Assembly: GCA_002457155.1 (NCBI GenBank) | Contig: NTJS01000001.1 | Span: forward strand, 66,534 to 130,533 | Origin: Marine Group II euryarchaeote MED-G35 | GTDB lineage: Archaea > Thermoplasmatota > Poseidoniia > Poseidoniales > Thalassarchaeaceae | Direction of reading: 5' to 3' | DNA: 64,000 bases | Shown: one piece after another, positions 34,442 through 42,268 of the stretch | Layout: every line of letters begins with the position of its first letter | Position numbering within the stretch: position 1 is the first letter of the stretch | Position numbers and translations under genes: made by a program | The notes under the pieces: generated by a model | What the model was told of the DNA's origin: nothing | Databases searched by the model: none | Seen by the model: only the letters and a program-made list of their open reading frames with translations

Positions 34442-35308
34442 TCACTCCACCCTCTGAGTGACTCTCACTTGGTCGGCTCTAACAGTGAGTGCAACCGGTA
34501 CGGCGGCTTCGAACAACTCCACCGTCACCTCTTCCTTTGTCTCGGCAACTCTGGTTACCCGGGCTGCTTGTCCTCTGAATGCGCCTCCTGAGATCTCGAC
34601 TATGCAGCCCTCCTCGATTCCAGAGGTGGCTGCTTTCGGCTCTAGGTATGGCAGCACGTCTTCTAGAGGCGCCTCCCCGTCTAACACCTTGCTGCAGTTC
34701 TTTAGGGGGGTCACTCCTACCCCAACACGCCCGATCAACTTCTGGACATGATGCATCGCAGTAGCCTCGATGAAGATGAAGCCCTTCATGTAATGTGGGC
34801 TGAGTACCCCGAAGATCTTGTCTCGAATGTCCTTCAGAGAACCGGTTCCAGACAATCTTGCCCTAATTTCACTTGCTACGTTTTGTTCTTGGCCAATCGA
34901 AGTCTTGAGTATGTACAGGTAAGAAGCAACATCCCCATACATCTCCTTTAGTTGAGGTGTGGCGTAGTCTTTGTCCTGAATCTTACCAGGGTCGACCCAT
35001 TCGCTGTTCTTGTACAACGCACTTGGGCTGATTTCCGCCTCCTCGATAACGAAAAGTATCGGAGTCACGTCATTAAGACGATTCCCATAGGCAAGTCCCC
35101 TGGCCATCCCAGAGCGAACCAGACTCATCTTCTCAGAACTAATTCCCGTACACTCCGATACTCTTGATACGACAGAATCGTGATCACCAGGGTCGCCGAC
35201 TCCATAGATTCCATCCCATGCCCCCGGGAAGTCAGCAACCTCATCTGATCGCTGCATCAGTAGAACTTTCTCTCCGCTTCTGATATACACCGTATAAGCT
35301 TCTGACAT
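34442..35308 (-). CDS. spt5: Spt5 (NusG-like) elongation factor with fused N-terminal degenerate Nudix domain
   Basis: The C-terminal ~160 residues are archaeal Spt5: an NGN domain (SYLYILKTSIGQEQNV, MKGFIFIEA) and a KOW domain (GCIVEISGGAFRGQAARVTRV). Spt5 binds the RNA polymerase clamp and increases processivity. The first ~125 residues have a Nudix-type fold signature (VLLMQRSDEVADFPGAWDG, VVSRVSECTGIS) with the catalytic REUxEE residues largely replaced. Ordinary archaeal Spt5 is about 150 residues. The start is ATG 35308 after GAGGTGG; a GTG at 35317 is the longest form. An internal ATG at 34942 after AAAGGAG could make Spt5 alone. Confidence 0.85.
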   Translation of the reverse strand: MSEAYTVYIRSGEKVLLMQRSDEVADFPGAWDGIYGVGDPGDHDSVVSRVSECTGISSEKMSLVRSGMARGLAYGNRLNDVTPILFVIEEAEISPSALYKNSEWVDPGKIQDKDYATPQLKEMYGDVASYLYILKTSIGQEQNVASEIRARLSGTGSLKDIRDKIFGVLSPHYMKGFIFIEATAMHHVQKLIGRVGVGVTPLKNCSKVLDGEAPLEDVLPYLEPKAATSGIEEGCIVEISGGAFRGQAARVTRVAETKEEVTVELFEAAVPVALTVRADQVRVTQRVE

Positions 35309-35318
35309 CATTACCACC

Positions 35319-35582
35319 TCAGCCTATCAGCCATTTGAAGAATGGGGGGAAAACATTGACCATTAGAGCTAGGATGACGAAGCCAATCGCTCCTAACACA
35401 AACATCCCAATCCCACAAACTATCACGGTCTGTCTGAACTCTTGCTTCGAGGGCTTCTTTGCCATCTTGAGGATTCTGGCGTATGAACCAGTCTGAAGGC
35501 CCTTTACACGACCTTCAATCTCGTCCTGCCAGGACTGAGCAAGCTCTTCAATAGGACCTACCTTGGAATTCTCAACCGCCAC
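35319..35582 (-). CDS. secE: Preprotein translocase subunit SecE (Sec61 gamma)
   Basis: The ~87-residue single-helix subunit clamps the SecY channel. The amphipathic helix (SYARILKMAKKPSKQEF) precedes the membrane segment (VIVCGIGMFVLGAIGFVILALMV), the standard SecE layout. GTG 35582 is preceded by AGGTGGTAAC and is my preferred start; ATG 35600 is also open. The N-terminal ~35 residues are longer than in the smallest archaeal SecE. It sits between ftsZ and spt5 as in most euryarchaea. Confidence 0.9.
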   Translation of the reverse strand: MAVENSKVGPIEELAQSWQDEIEGRVKGLQTGSYARILKMAKKPSKQEFRQTVIVCGIGMFVLGAIGFVILALMVNVFPPFFKWLIG

Positions 35583-35673
35583 GTTACCACCTAGAAGCAT
35601 CACGGCGACCTACAGATTCCATTTAAGGACAACGGGAAGACAAAGTAATTGCATTCTTCATTTTGTGAAGAAT

Positions 35674-36825
35674 CTAACTCACGAATTCCACTGTCCTGTT
35701 TCTAAGATTCCTCATCTGGGTGTGAAGGGCTGCTCCATGAATCTGCTCGCTCTTCACTCCGGTCAGAACCAGAAGAACCCTGATGTCACTTCCCATCGAA
35801 TCATCTGTCGTCACTCCCCAAATCATCCTGGCATACGGGTTGATGCTATCTCGGATTATCTTTGCACATTGCTCTGCCTCTCCCAGAGTCAGACCGGTTC
35901 CGCCGACTACGTTTACCAACGCACCCCTTGCATCAGAGATGTCGATATCAAGCAGGGGCGATTGCAAAGCCTCCATGGTTGCCTTCTCCGCACCTTCTTC
36001 CACAGTAGCTTCACCCAGGCCAATCATCGCCACTCCACCACCGTTCTCCATTACCGATCGTAGATCCTGGAAGTCAAGGTTGACTACTCCTTCCTTGGCG
36101 ATCATCTCCGAGACGCCCGAAATGCTCCGCATTAGCAATTCGTCCGCAACTCTGAATGCTGCATCTAGGGGTAGGTCCCTCACTCCTTCAACTTCTAGCA
36201 ATCTTTCGTTTGGAAGGACGATAACTGTGTCACACACTTCCCTTAGTCTTTCTAGTCCCCATTCGGCATTCTGTCTGCGTACGGCTCCTTCGGAAACGAA
36301 AGGATAGCTAACAACTGCAATCGTCAGTGCCTCAGCCGCCTTTGCGAGCCTAGCGACGACGTGCGCACTCCCTGTCCCAGTGCCACCTCCAAGACCCGCA
36401 GTGATGAATGCCAGATCGCATTCCTCAACCTCTGTTTTCAGCACCCTTTCCGACTCGTATGCTGCCTGCTCTCCCTTCTCTGGGTCGCCCCCCGCCCCCC
36501 TGCCTCGGGCGGAGCGACCAATCAGGACCTTGTTCTCCACATTCACTCTCAACAGATGTTGAGCATCTGTGTTTACTGCCATCCCCTTGACATATTCATC
36601 ATCGAACAATCCCTCGTGCTCCAATCGGGCGACTGTGTTGGATCCACATCCTCCACAACCGAAGACTCTAATCTTCGGCTGAAGAGACTTCAGTAGATTT
36701 TCTAGATCCGGCACCTCTTCAATTTCAGGAATCTTCGGAGACTGTGTCTCATCATCCTGAAGTTCTAGAACTCTATCGATCAGGTGCTTCACATTCCTCA
36801 GGCGAGTTGAATAGAGGATAACCAT
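35674..36825 (-). CDS. ftsZ: Cell division GTPase FtsZ
   Basis: This tubulin homologue forms the division ring. The 383-residue protein has an N-terminal extension of ~50 residues, then IRVFGCGGCGSNTV, VNTDAQHL, the GTP-binding signature GGGTGTGS and the T7 loop with NLDFQDLRSVM. The C-terminal domain (ARMIWGVTTDDSMG, IRVLLVLTGV) is complete. No obvious C-terminal tail peptide for FtsA/SepF binding follows the core. It is the first gene of the ftsZ-secE-spt5-ribosomal protein series, which runs on the minus strand with small gaps. Confidence 0.95.
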   Translation of the reverse strand: MVILYSTRLRNVKHLIDRVLELQDDETQSPKIPEIEEVPDLENLLKSLQPKIRVFGCGGCGSNTVARLEHEGLFDDEYVKGMAVNTDAQHLLRVNVENKVLIGRSARGRGAGGDPEKGEQAAYESERVLKTEVEECDLAFITAGLGGGTGTGSAHVVARLAKAAEALTIAVVSYPFVSEGAVRRQNAEWGLERLREVCDTVIVLPNERLLEVEGVRDLPLDAAFRVADELLMRSISGVSEMIAKEGVVNLDFQDLRSVMENGGGVAMIGLGEATVEEGAEKATMEALQSPLLDIDISDARGALVNVVGGTGLTLGEAEQCAKIIRDSINPYARMIWGVTTDDSMGSDIRVLLVLTGVKSEQIHGAALHTQMRNLRNRTVEFVS

Positions 36826-36880
36826 TGCCCCAATCTAGACTAGAAAGAAGTAGGTTTTCACCATCAATCTAAGTTTCCAC

Positions 36881-37558
36881 TTATGCGATCAAACCATTCC
36901 TTGTTTTGACGAATCTAACTAGGAATGTGTACACTCCTCCCCATGCAGAAATAGCCAATGCGAACGTCATCCCATTCAACTCACTGTTCCCCAATAATGC
37001 CCAATCTGCTAACCAGTGAAAACTTTCGATAGAAATTCCCGAAACATCCCCGTGCGCCTGCCATGCTGTCACAATTAGAGCAACCAAAGTCAACACCATC
37101 CTATCTGCTCTAGAGAATCCACCGTAAATCCTGCCCAGTCCGACAGATTGAGCTTGCGTACCCATGTACGAACCGAAGAGAGTTAGCAGACCAGCGATAT
37201 ATCCTGAACTCGGATTGTTCACGAAGTCCGCATTCATCCCAATAGCCACCAGGATGCCAACATCTACAATCCTGTCAATAGTGTGGTCAAGAAAGTCCCC
37301 ATATGGCCCATCGGTTCCTTGATGTCTAGCAAGAGCCCCGTCCAAACCATCCAGAACTCCTGCAATTAGGACAATTATTACTCCTCCAATGATGCAGAAC
37401 GCACCCTCCGTGTTTCTCTCTGCTGTCATAAGCAAGTAGAACGCCAGCAGAGATAGAGCGAGACTTGCCCAAGTAAGGGTGCTGGGATCCACGCCTTCCA
37501 TTCTTTGAACTAAGGGGGTGATTGCCTTAGTCCACCTTTCCCTCATTTTCTCGAACAT
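36881..37558 (-). CDS. CDP-alcohol phosphatidyltransferase (archaetidylinositol-phosphate synthase-like)
   Basis: This 225-residue membrane enzyme joins a CDP-activated lipid to an alcohol phosphate in archaeal phospholipid synthesis. The catalytic motif D-G-x2-A-R-x8-G-x3-D-x3-D is intact in DGALARHQGTDGPYGDFLDH followed by TID. Five or six membrane helices follow. ATG 37558 lies one base after the stop of the upstream kinase-like gene and gives the usual beginning MFEKMRERWTKAITPLV. Neighbouring an adenylate-kinase-like gene is common for archaetidylinositol-phosphate synthase in euryarchaea, but the head group is inferred. Confidence 0.85.
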   Translation of the reverse strand: MFEKMRERWTKAITPLVQRMEGVDPSTLTWASLALSLLAFYLLMTAERNTEGAFCIIGGVIIVLIAGVLDGLDGALARHQGTDGPYGDFLDHTIDRIVDVGILVAIGMNADFVNNPSSGYIAGLLTLFGSYMGTQAQSVGLGRIYGGFSRADRMVLTLVALIVTAWQAHGDVSGISIESFHWLADWALLGNSELNGMTFALAISAWGGVYTFLVRFVKTRNGLIA

Positions 37559-37559
37559 C

Positions 37560-38102
37560 TCAGACTTCTCCCTTGCCCACCCAGTCAATTGGATTGCGGG
37601 GACTTCTTGGCTTGAAGTCATCTGATGCCCATTTGAGAATCGCTGCAACTATTGCCTCCGACCTATCGAAAGATGTATCAAATTCGATTGTCGGCTTTCC
37701 GCCAATATTCTCCGTCCAGGGTCCTCCAAGGATCTCCCAATCTACATTTTCATCGATCTTTTGACTCGAGTACGACCTCTCTGAGAGCCTTTCTCGTAAC
37801 TCTCCCGGACGGCATCTCAGAATGACCACGCAGTCTACTCCTAGCAGGTGAGAGAGATGACCATCGATGACAGTTGGCCTACTTGGGCCTTCTTCCCATG
37901 CAGAATCCAGTTTTCTTTGCAGCCTCTTTACGTCAACTGGCCTCGCTCCGTCATGTGGGTCGACCTCGTCAATGCATCCAAATTCCTCGGCTAGCCCCTC
38001 CACTGTTTCAATACAATACCCCAATTCTTCAAGCAAGGAGGAAACGGTCGACTTTCCAGTACCTGGGGAACCAGTCATTGCTAATCTGAATGCCCCTCCC
38101 AT
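37560..38102 (-). CDS. Adenylate kinase-like NTPase (Fap7/hCINAP family)
   Basis: The 180-residue P-loop protein has GSPGTGKSTVSSLLEELGY. VIDGHLSHLLGVDCVVILRC is the Fap7/AK6 signature, and CRPGELRERLSERSYSSQKIDEN is the LID-region Arg-rich helix. Eukaryotic Fap7 helps mature the small ribosomal subunit with uS11 and has adenylate kinase activity. ATG 38102 is used because homology begins there; longer in-frame starts overlap the divergent antiporter gene. It is followed directly by the CDP-alcohol phosphotransferase gene. Confidence 0.88.
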   Translation of the reverse strand: MGGAFRLAMTGSPGTGKSTVSSLLEELGYCIETVEGLAEEFGCIDEVDPHDGARPVDVKRLQRKLDSAWEEGPSRPTVIDGHLSHLLGVDCVVILRCRPGELRERLSERSYSSQKIDENVDWEILGGPWTENIGGKPTIEFDTSFDRSEAIVAAILKWASDDFKPRSPRNPIDWVGKGEV

Positions 38103-38184
38103 GTCATCTCGTGATGCAAAGACGACAAGAACGCTCCGTGCCGAGGCGTAACATTGACCTAGAAAACTGGTGTCACGACCGATT

Positions 38185-39309
38185 ATGACGGAGTCGGTAA
38201 ACTGGATTAGAGCCATGGATCCCCGAGACACAAAACTGAACATCTTGCTTATTGCAATACCAGTAACGGCCTACTACAATTATGTAGAACACAATTATTC
38301 CTTGGCTTTCTTCTCGTCATTGGTGGCCATAATGCCTCTTGCCTTCCTAATGGGTAGAGCCACCGAGGAAATCGCTCTAAGAACTTCAGATTCACTTGGG
38401 GGACTTCTGAATGCTACATTTGGTAATGCCGCCGAACTCATCATCGCCGTTCTACTCATCCTGCAAGCCTCAAAGGTAGTTGATGTAGAGGCACAGTCAT
38501 TCTATGTTCACTTAGTTCAAGCAAGCCTAATTGGAAGTATCCTGGGAAATCTATTGTTGGTCATGGGTCTAGCATTTGTTTGGGGTGGTATCCATCATTC
38601 AGAGCAGAGATATTCGGAGAACCAAGTTAGCTCGAATGGCTCGCTCCTCCTCCTCTCGATGATCGTCCTAGTAATACCCACAGTTTTCCACTCAACTGTC
38701 GGAGGGGACGTGGGAGACTCAAGAGTTCAGGACTTGAGTCATATCGCTGCTGTAATCCTACTGATGATGTACGGCCTGTTTCTATTCTTCCAGTTCCGCA
38801 CTCATGTGCACCTTTTTGCCACCGATGGCTCTCATCACGAGGATCCAGAAATGACTCAGAGAGATGCAGTCATCCTCCTTGTAGTGGCCACGATTCTAGT
38901 GTCTTGGATGGCCGAGATTCTAGTGCACTCAGTGGAGGCAGCAGCCGAAGATCTCGGACTACCACATCTTTTCATCGGCGTAATCCTCCTTCCTCTCTTC
39001 GGAAATGCTGCTGAGCACTTCACTGCAGTCTCAGTAGCTGCCAAGGACAAGATGGACCTTTCCTTCGCAATTTCCATGGGCTCATCCACCCAGATTGCAG
39101 TTTTCGTAGCCCCACTAATGGTTGTATTCGCATGGCTGTTAGACGTCCCATTGACCTTCGAATTTGGAATGCTTGAGACCGTCTCTGCCTTCCTAGCAGT
39201 GTTGATCGTCAATTCGATTGCTGCAGATGGAAAGTCAAACTGGTTGGAGGGGGCCATGCTATTGTCATCGTACGCCGTACTCGGAGCCGCTTTCCTATTC
39301 CATCCTTGA
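38185..39309 (+). CDS. Calcium/proton exchanger (CaxA family)
   Basis: The ~374-residue membrane protein has 11 helices in two homologous halves. Each half has the CaCA motif: LNATFGNAAELIIAVLL at ~75 and LPLFGNAAEHFTAVSVA at ~275, whose Glu and Asn bind the cation. An acidic/His loop (THVHLFATDGSHHED) separates the halves. ATG 38185 is chosen; GTG 38170 and ATG 38215 are also in frame. It would export Ca2+ in exchange for protons, useful in seawater. It diverges from the adenylate-kinase-like gene and converges on a deaminase gene. Confidence 0.9.
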   Translation: MTESVNWIRAMDPRDTKLNILLIAIPVTAYYNYVEHNYSLAFFSSLVAIMPLAFLMGRATEEIALRTSDSLGGLLNATFGNAAELIIAVLLILQASKVVDVEAQSFYVHLVQASLIGSILGNLLLVMGLAFVWGGIHHSEQRYSENQVSSNGSLLLLSMIVLVIPTVFHSTVGGDVGDSRVQDLSHIAAVILLMMYGLFLFFQFRTHVHLFATDGSHHEDPEMTQRDAVILLVVATILVSWMAEILVHSVEAAAEDLGLPHLFIGVILLPLFGNAAEHFTAVSVAAKDKMDLSFAISMGSSTQIAVFVAPLMVVFAWLLDVPLTFEFGMLETVSAFLAVLIVNSIAADGKSNWLEGAMLLSSYAVLGAAFLFHP

Positions 39310-39310
39310 A

Positions 39311-40594
39311 CTACAACCCCCTGTAGTACTCCTCAACAGATGATTCCAGAGCCAGACAAGCATCTGCTTCATTCAAAGTCAAAGTTACCCCATCCCTGCG
39401 AATTGTTTCCCCGTTGACGAACACGTCCAGAACCCTTGCTCCAGAGTAGATCAGATTTGGTAACAACCTCCTACCCCCTCTTCCCCATGGCCTCATTCTG
39501 ATATCCGAAAGATCCCAAGTAACCCAGTCCTCGGACCCCTTGGTTGCTAGGGACCACGTCTCCTCAGGTCCGAGAATCCTAGCGTCCCAATGATCATGCC
39601 TCTGTACCAGACTAGCCGCCTTGGCCTCCGCCCTCATGTCCAACGAGTTATTGCTAGCAGCACCATCAGTGCCTAGTCTGACATCAACTCCCGCTTCCAC
39701 CATTGCGGGATATGACATGGTACCACCGCATGCTAGCTTCTGATTGCTTGTTGGACAGTGTACTGCATGAGAGGCATGGCCAGCAAGTATTCGCATTTCC
39801 TTCTTGGTCACCCAACCACAATGGGCGCAAACCGTCCCCTCGGTGAAATAGTCAATCGAGTCCAAGTACTCTATCGGGTACATTCCGTGTTTTGCATGGC
39901 AGTCAGCAACCTCACCCCTAGTTTCGGAGGTGTGGATGCTAAGTGTGCAACCACTTTTCTGAGATAACTCGGATGCTTTCAGCAAAGTCTCCTCTGAGCA
40001 GGTGTACACTGAATGAGTTCCTATCCCATATTCTATTTTACCAGGCTCCGGAGAACCTTCCGACAGCAAACTTTCAATCTTCTTCAGAGCCTGTCCGGCC
40101 CCTTCCGGATATGATGGGGTTGGGAAATCTGTAATGGGGCCGCAGACCTTCGCACGAATCCCACTCTCAGCAACTACCCCTGCCACAACCTCAGGATGAA
40201 AATACATGTCACACGCAAATGTTGTCCCAGTAGCAATCATCTCCGCAATGGCCGCTCTGGTGCCATTTTCCACAAACTCCTCCGACAGCCCCTTCTCAAC
40301 CGGGAATATGGACGTCTCAAGCCATTCCATCAAAGGCAACCCTTCCCCCATTGACTTGTTCAGCACCATTGCCATATGCGTATGCCAGTTCTGAAGAGAC
40401 CTAGTCACAAGGCGCTTCGACCCGTCAATGATCTCCACTACATCCTCATCACCTCTGCTGGGTGAGAAAGACCCATCTTGATTCAGCAGGAAGTCTCCCT
40501 TGTGGGTCCCACCACTGTCATCTAGCAGCCAAGTATCTGTGATTCTCCTAGTTCCGGAGTCCATGCTAACTACCCTATTCCAAACTACTCGCAT
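39311..40594 (-). CDS. Amidohydrolase: MTA/SAH deaminase-like
   Basis: The 427-residue metal-dependent deaminase belongs to the ATZ/TRZ group. Metal and catalytic residues are visible: NWHTHMAM (first two His), GIGTHSVYTCS, SIHTSETRGE (His), CAHCGWVT (His with nearby Cys) and GTDGAASNNSLDM (Asp). Archaeal members deaminate 5'-deoxyadenosine, MTA or SAH in recycling of SAM by-products, a fit for a genome with radical SAM enzymes. The start overlaps the upstream FAH-family gene by 10 bases, so the two form an operon. Confidence 0.85.
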   Translation of the reverse strand: MRVVWNRVVSMDSGTRRITDTWLLDDSGGTHKGDFLLNQDGSFSPSRGDEDVVEIIDGSKRLVTRSLQNWHTHMAMVLNKSMGEGLPLMEWLETSIFPVEKGLSEEFVENGTRAAIAEMIATGTTFACDMYFHPEVVAGVVAESGIRAKVCGPITDFPTPSYPEGAGQALKKIESLLSEGSPEPGKIEYGIGTHSVYTCSEETLLKASELSQKSGCTLSIHTSETRGEVADCHAKHGMYPIEYLDSIDYFTEGTVCAHCGWVTKKEMRILAGHASHAVHCPTSNQKLACGGTMSYPAMVEAGVDVRLGTDGAASNNSLDMRAEAKAASLVQRHDHWDARILGPEETWSLATKGSEDWVTWDLSDIRMRPWGRGGRRLLPNLIYSGARVLDVFVNGETIRRDGVTLTLNEADACLALESSVEEYYRGL

Positions 40595-41184
40595 ACCGCA
40601 TTAAGTATGCTAATGGCTTCTCCATCAGAGTTCTTCATCCACGCTTTAATGACGTCTCCGGGCTTCATTGGGCCAACACCTTTTGGCGTTCCAGTCCAGA
40701 CAAAGTCCCCTGCCTCTAGATCGTACCAGCGATTGAGATGAGACAGTAGAGTTTCTACCGAGTGCACCATTAGATCAGTTGATGCCAATTGCTTAGTTTC
40801 CCCATTTACTGAGAGGCCGATTTCCACCTCTCCATCATCCCAATCAGTCCATGTCCCTAGAACTCCGGAACCTCTGAAACCCTTGCCCTCTAACCATGGC
40901 CAGCCTTCTATCTTAGCCATAGTTTGACGAGTTCTGTTTGTTGTATCAATCCCTACGCACATCTGGATTGGAGTAAGATCATCCCCTAGCCTGAATACCA
41001 TCTCCACCTCATGATCAATATGCTCATCCGGCTCAAGGAGCGTCACCACATTGCCCCCATCATCCGTGGCCTCTACCATGGCAGACGGGGGCATTAGGAA
41101 GAAGCGAGGGTAGTCTGTTACATCTCCAAGAATCTCTTTTGCGTGTCCGGAATAGTTTCTGAAGACCGCCCAGCCGACTCCCAT
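40585..41184 (-). CDS. Fumarylacetoacetate hydrolase family protein
   Basis: The 199-residue protein has the FAH fold core. The metal-binding acidic residues lie in DEHIDHEVEMVFRLG (E-x-E type), with IGIDTTNRTRQ following as the FAH Asp/Asn segment. The KGFRGSGVLGTW loop and the GDFVWTGTPKGVGPMKPGD ending are diagnostic. Family members hydrolyse or decarboxylate beta-keto acids, including acylpyruvates and oxaloacetate. The exact substrate is unknown. It is the first gene of the pair with the deaminase and diverges from the dnaJ-like gene. Confidence 0.85.
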   Translation of the reverse strand: MGVGWAVFRNYSGHAKEILGDVTDYPRFFLMPPSAMVEATDDGGNVVTLLEPDEHIDHEVEMVFRLGDDLTPIQMCVGIDTTNRTRQTMAKIEGWPWLEGKGFRGSGVLGTWTDWDDGEVEIGLSVNGETKQLASTDLMVHSVETLLSHLNRWYDLEAGDFVWTGTPKGVGPMKPGDVIKAWMKNSDGEAISILNAVCE

Positions 41185-41272
41185 ACCACCCCCAGCAAGA
41201 CACCAATGATTAGAACACCGGTTAGTTCACTTTCTCATCAGGTTGAAGGACAATGCCTTCTGGAGTACTATT

Positions 41273-42226
41273 GTGCCCGAAGACCCCTATCGAACGTTGG
41301 ACGTCTCAAAGGATGCTTCAGATGCAGAGATAAAGCGGGCATATCGTAAGCTAGCTAGGCAATACCATCCAGATAGGAACCCAGGAGATGCTGCAGCAGA
41401 AGAGCGATTCAAGGCAATTCAATCCGCATATGAGTCGATTGGAACTGCTGAAGGTAGGAGTCAGCACGACCAGCAGAGACGAATGGAAGAGATGTTCCAA
41501 GGAGGGAGGAATCGATCCCCGTTTGGAGGAGTGGATCTGGGAGATATTTTCTCACAATTTATGGGTGGCAGAGGTAGTCAGAGTCCTGGATCCGACTCTG
41601 GTTTTGGAGGCACTAGGAGAGGACCCAGCCCGAGACAGCAGGTTTCCAAAGGCACCGATATTCAAGCCGGTCTCGACATATCCCTTGATCAAGCAATTAG
41701 CGGTACAGAAGTCAAATTTAGCCACCGAAGAATGCGGAGGTGTTCGGATTGCAATGGTTCCAGCTTTGGCTCATCCAGGGGATGTTCTATTTGCAGAGGA
41801 ACCGGAGTCATCACGAAGGGGAGCACCATTACCGTACGAGTGCCCAAAGGAGCTGAGCACGGTCACTTGCTCCGTCTCAAGGGAATGGGGCACGAGCACC
41901 CAGAGGGAGATTCAGGAGACCTACTTATCACAGTTCGACTCGATGCCGAGGAGGGCCGCCGATGGGAGGACGGCCGACTAATACAAGAAGTCCGACTCCC
42001 TTACACAATGCTAGCCCTTGGGGGCAAAGTGAGAATTAAGACGCCATCTGGAAAGAGACTGCAGATAGAGGTCCCAAGTGGAACTAGAATTGGCGATAGA
42101 AGACGTCTGCAAGGCCAAGGACACGACGGCGGGGCATTGGACGTGGAGTTCACTTTGGCCGAACCCGAGAAACTTACCAAGTCACAGGTAGAAGCACTGA
42201 AATCTCTCAAAGACAGTGGCTTGTAG
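41273..42226 (+). CDS. DnaJ-like co-chaperone with half-length zinc domain
   Basis: The ~317-residue protein is preferred from GTG 41273, giving the usual short leader to DPYRTLDVSKDAS. The J domain contains KLARQYHPDRNPG (the HPD loop that stimulates Hsp70). A Gly/Phe/Ser-rich linker (~65-130) follows. The zinc domain has only two CxxCxG-type repeats (CSDCNG and CSICRGTG) where standard DnaJ has four. Two substrate-binding beta domains and a short C terminus complete it. TTG 41243 would add ten residues without homology. dnaK is not in the window, so this may be a second, specialised DnaJ. Confidence 0.85.
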   Translation: MPEDPYRTLDVSKDASDAEIKRAYRKLARQYHPDRNPGDAAAEERFKAIQSAYESIGTAEGRSQHDQQRRMEEMFQGGRNRSPFGGVDLGDIFSQFMGGRGSQSPGSDSGFGGTRRGPSPRQQVSKGTDIQAGLDISLDQAISGTEVKFSHRRMRRCSDCNGSSFGSSRGCSICRGTGVITKGSTITVRVPKGAEHGHLLRLKGMGHEHPEGDSGDLLITVRLDAEEGRRWEDGRLIQEVRLPYTMLALGGKVRIKTPSGKRLQIEVPSGTRIGDRRRLQGQGHDGGALDVEFTLAEPEKLTKSQVEALKSLKDSGL

Positions 42227-42268
42227 CGGACACAATCAGTCAAATATTGAATTGCCTGCGATTGGACC

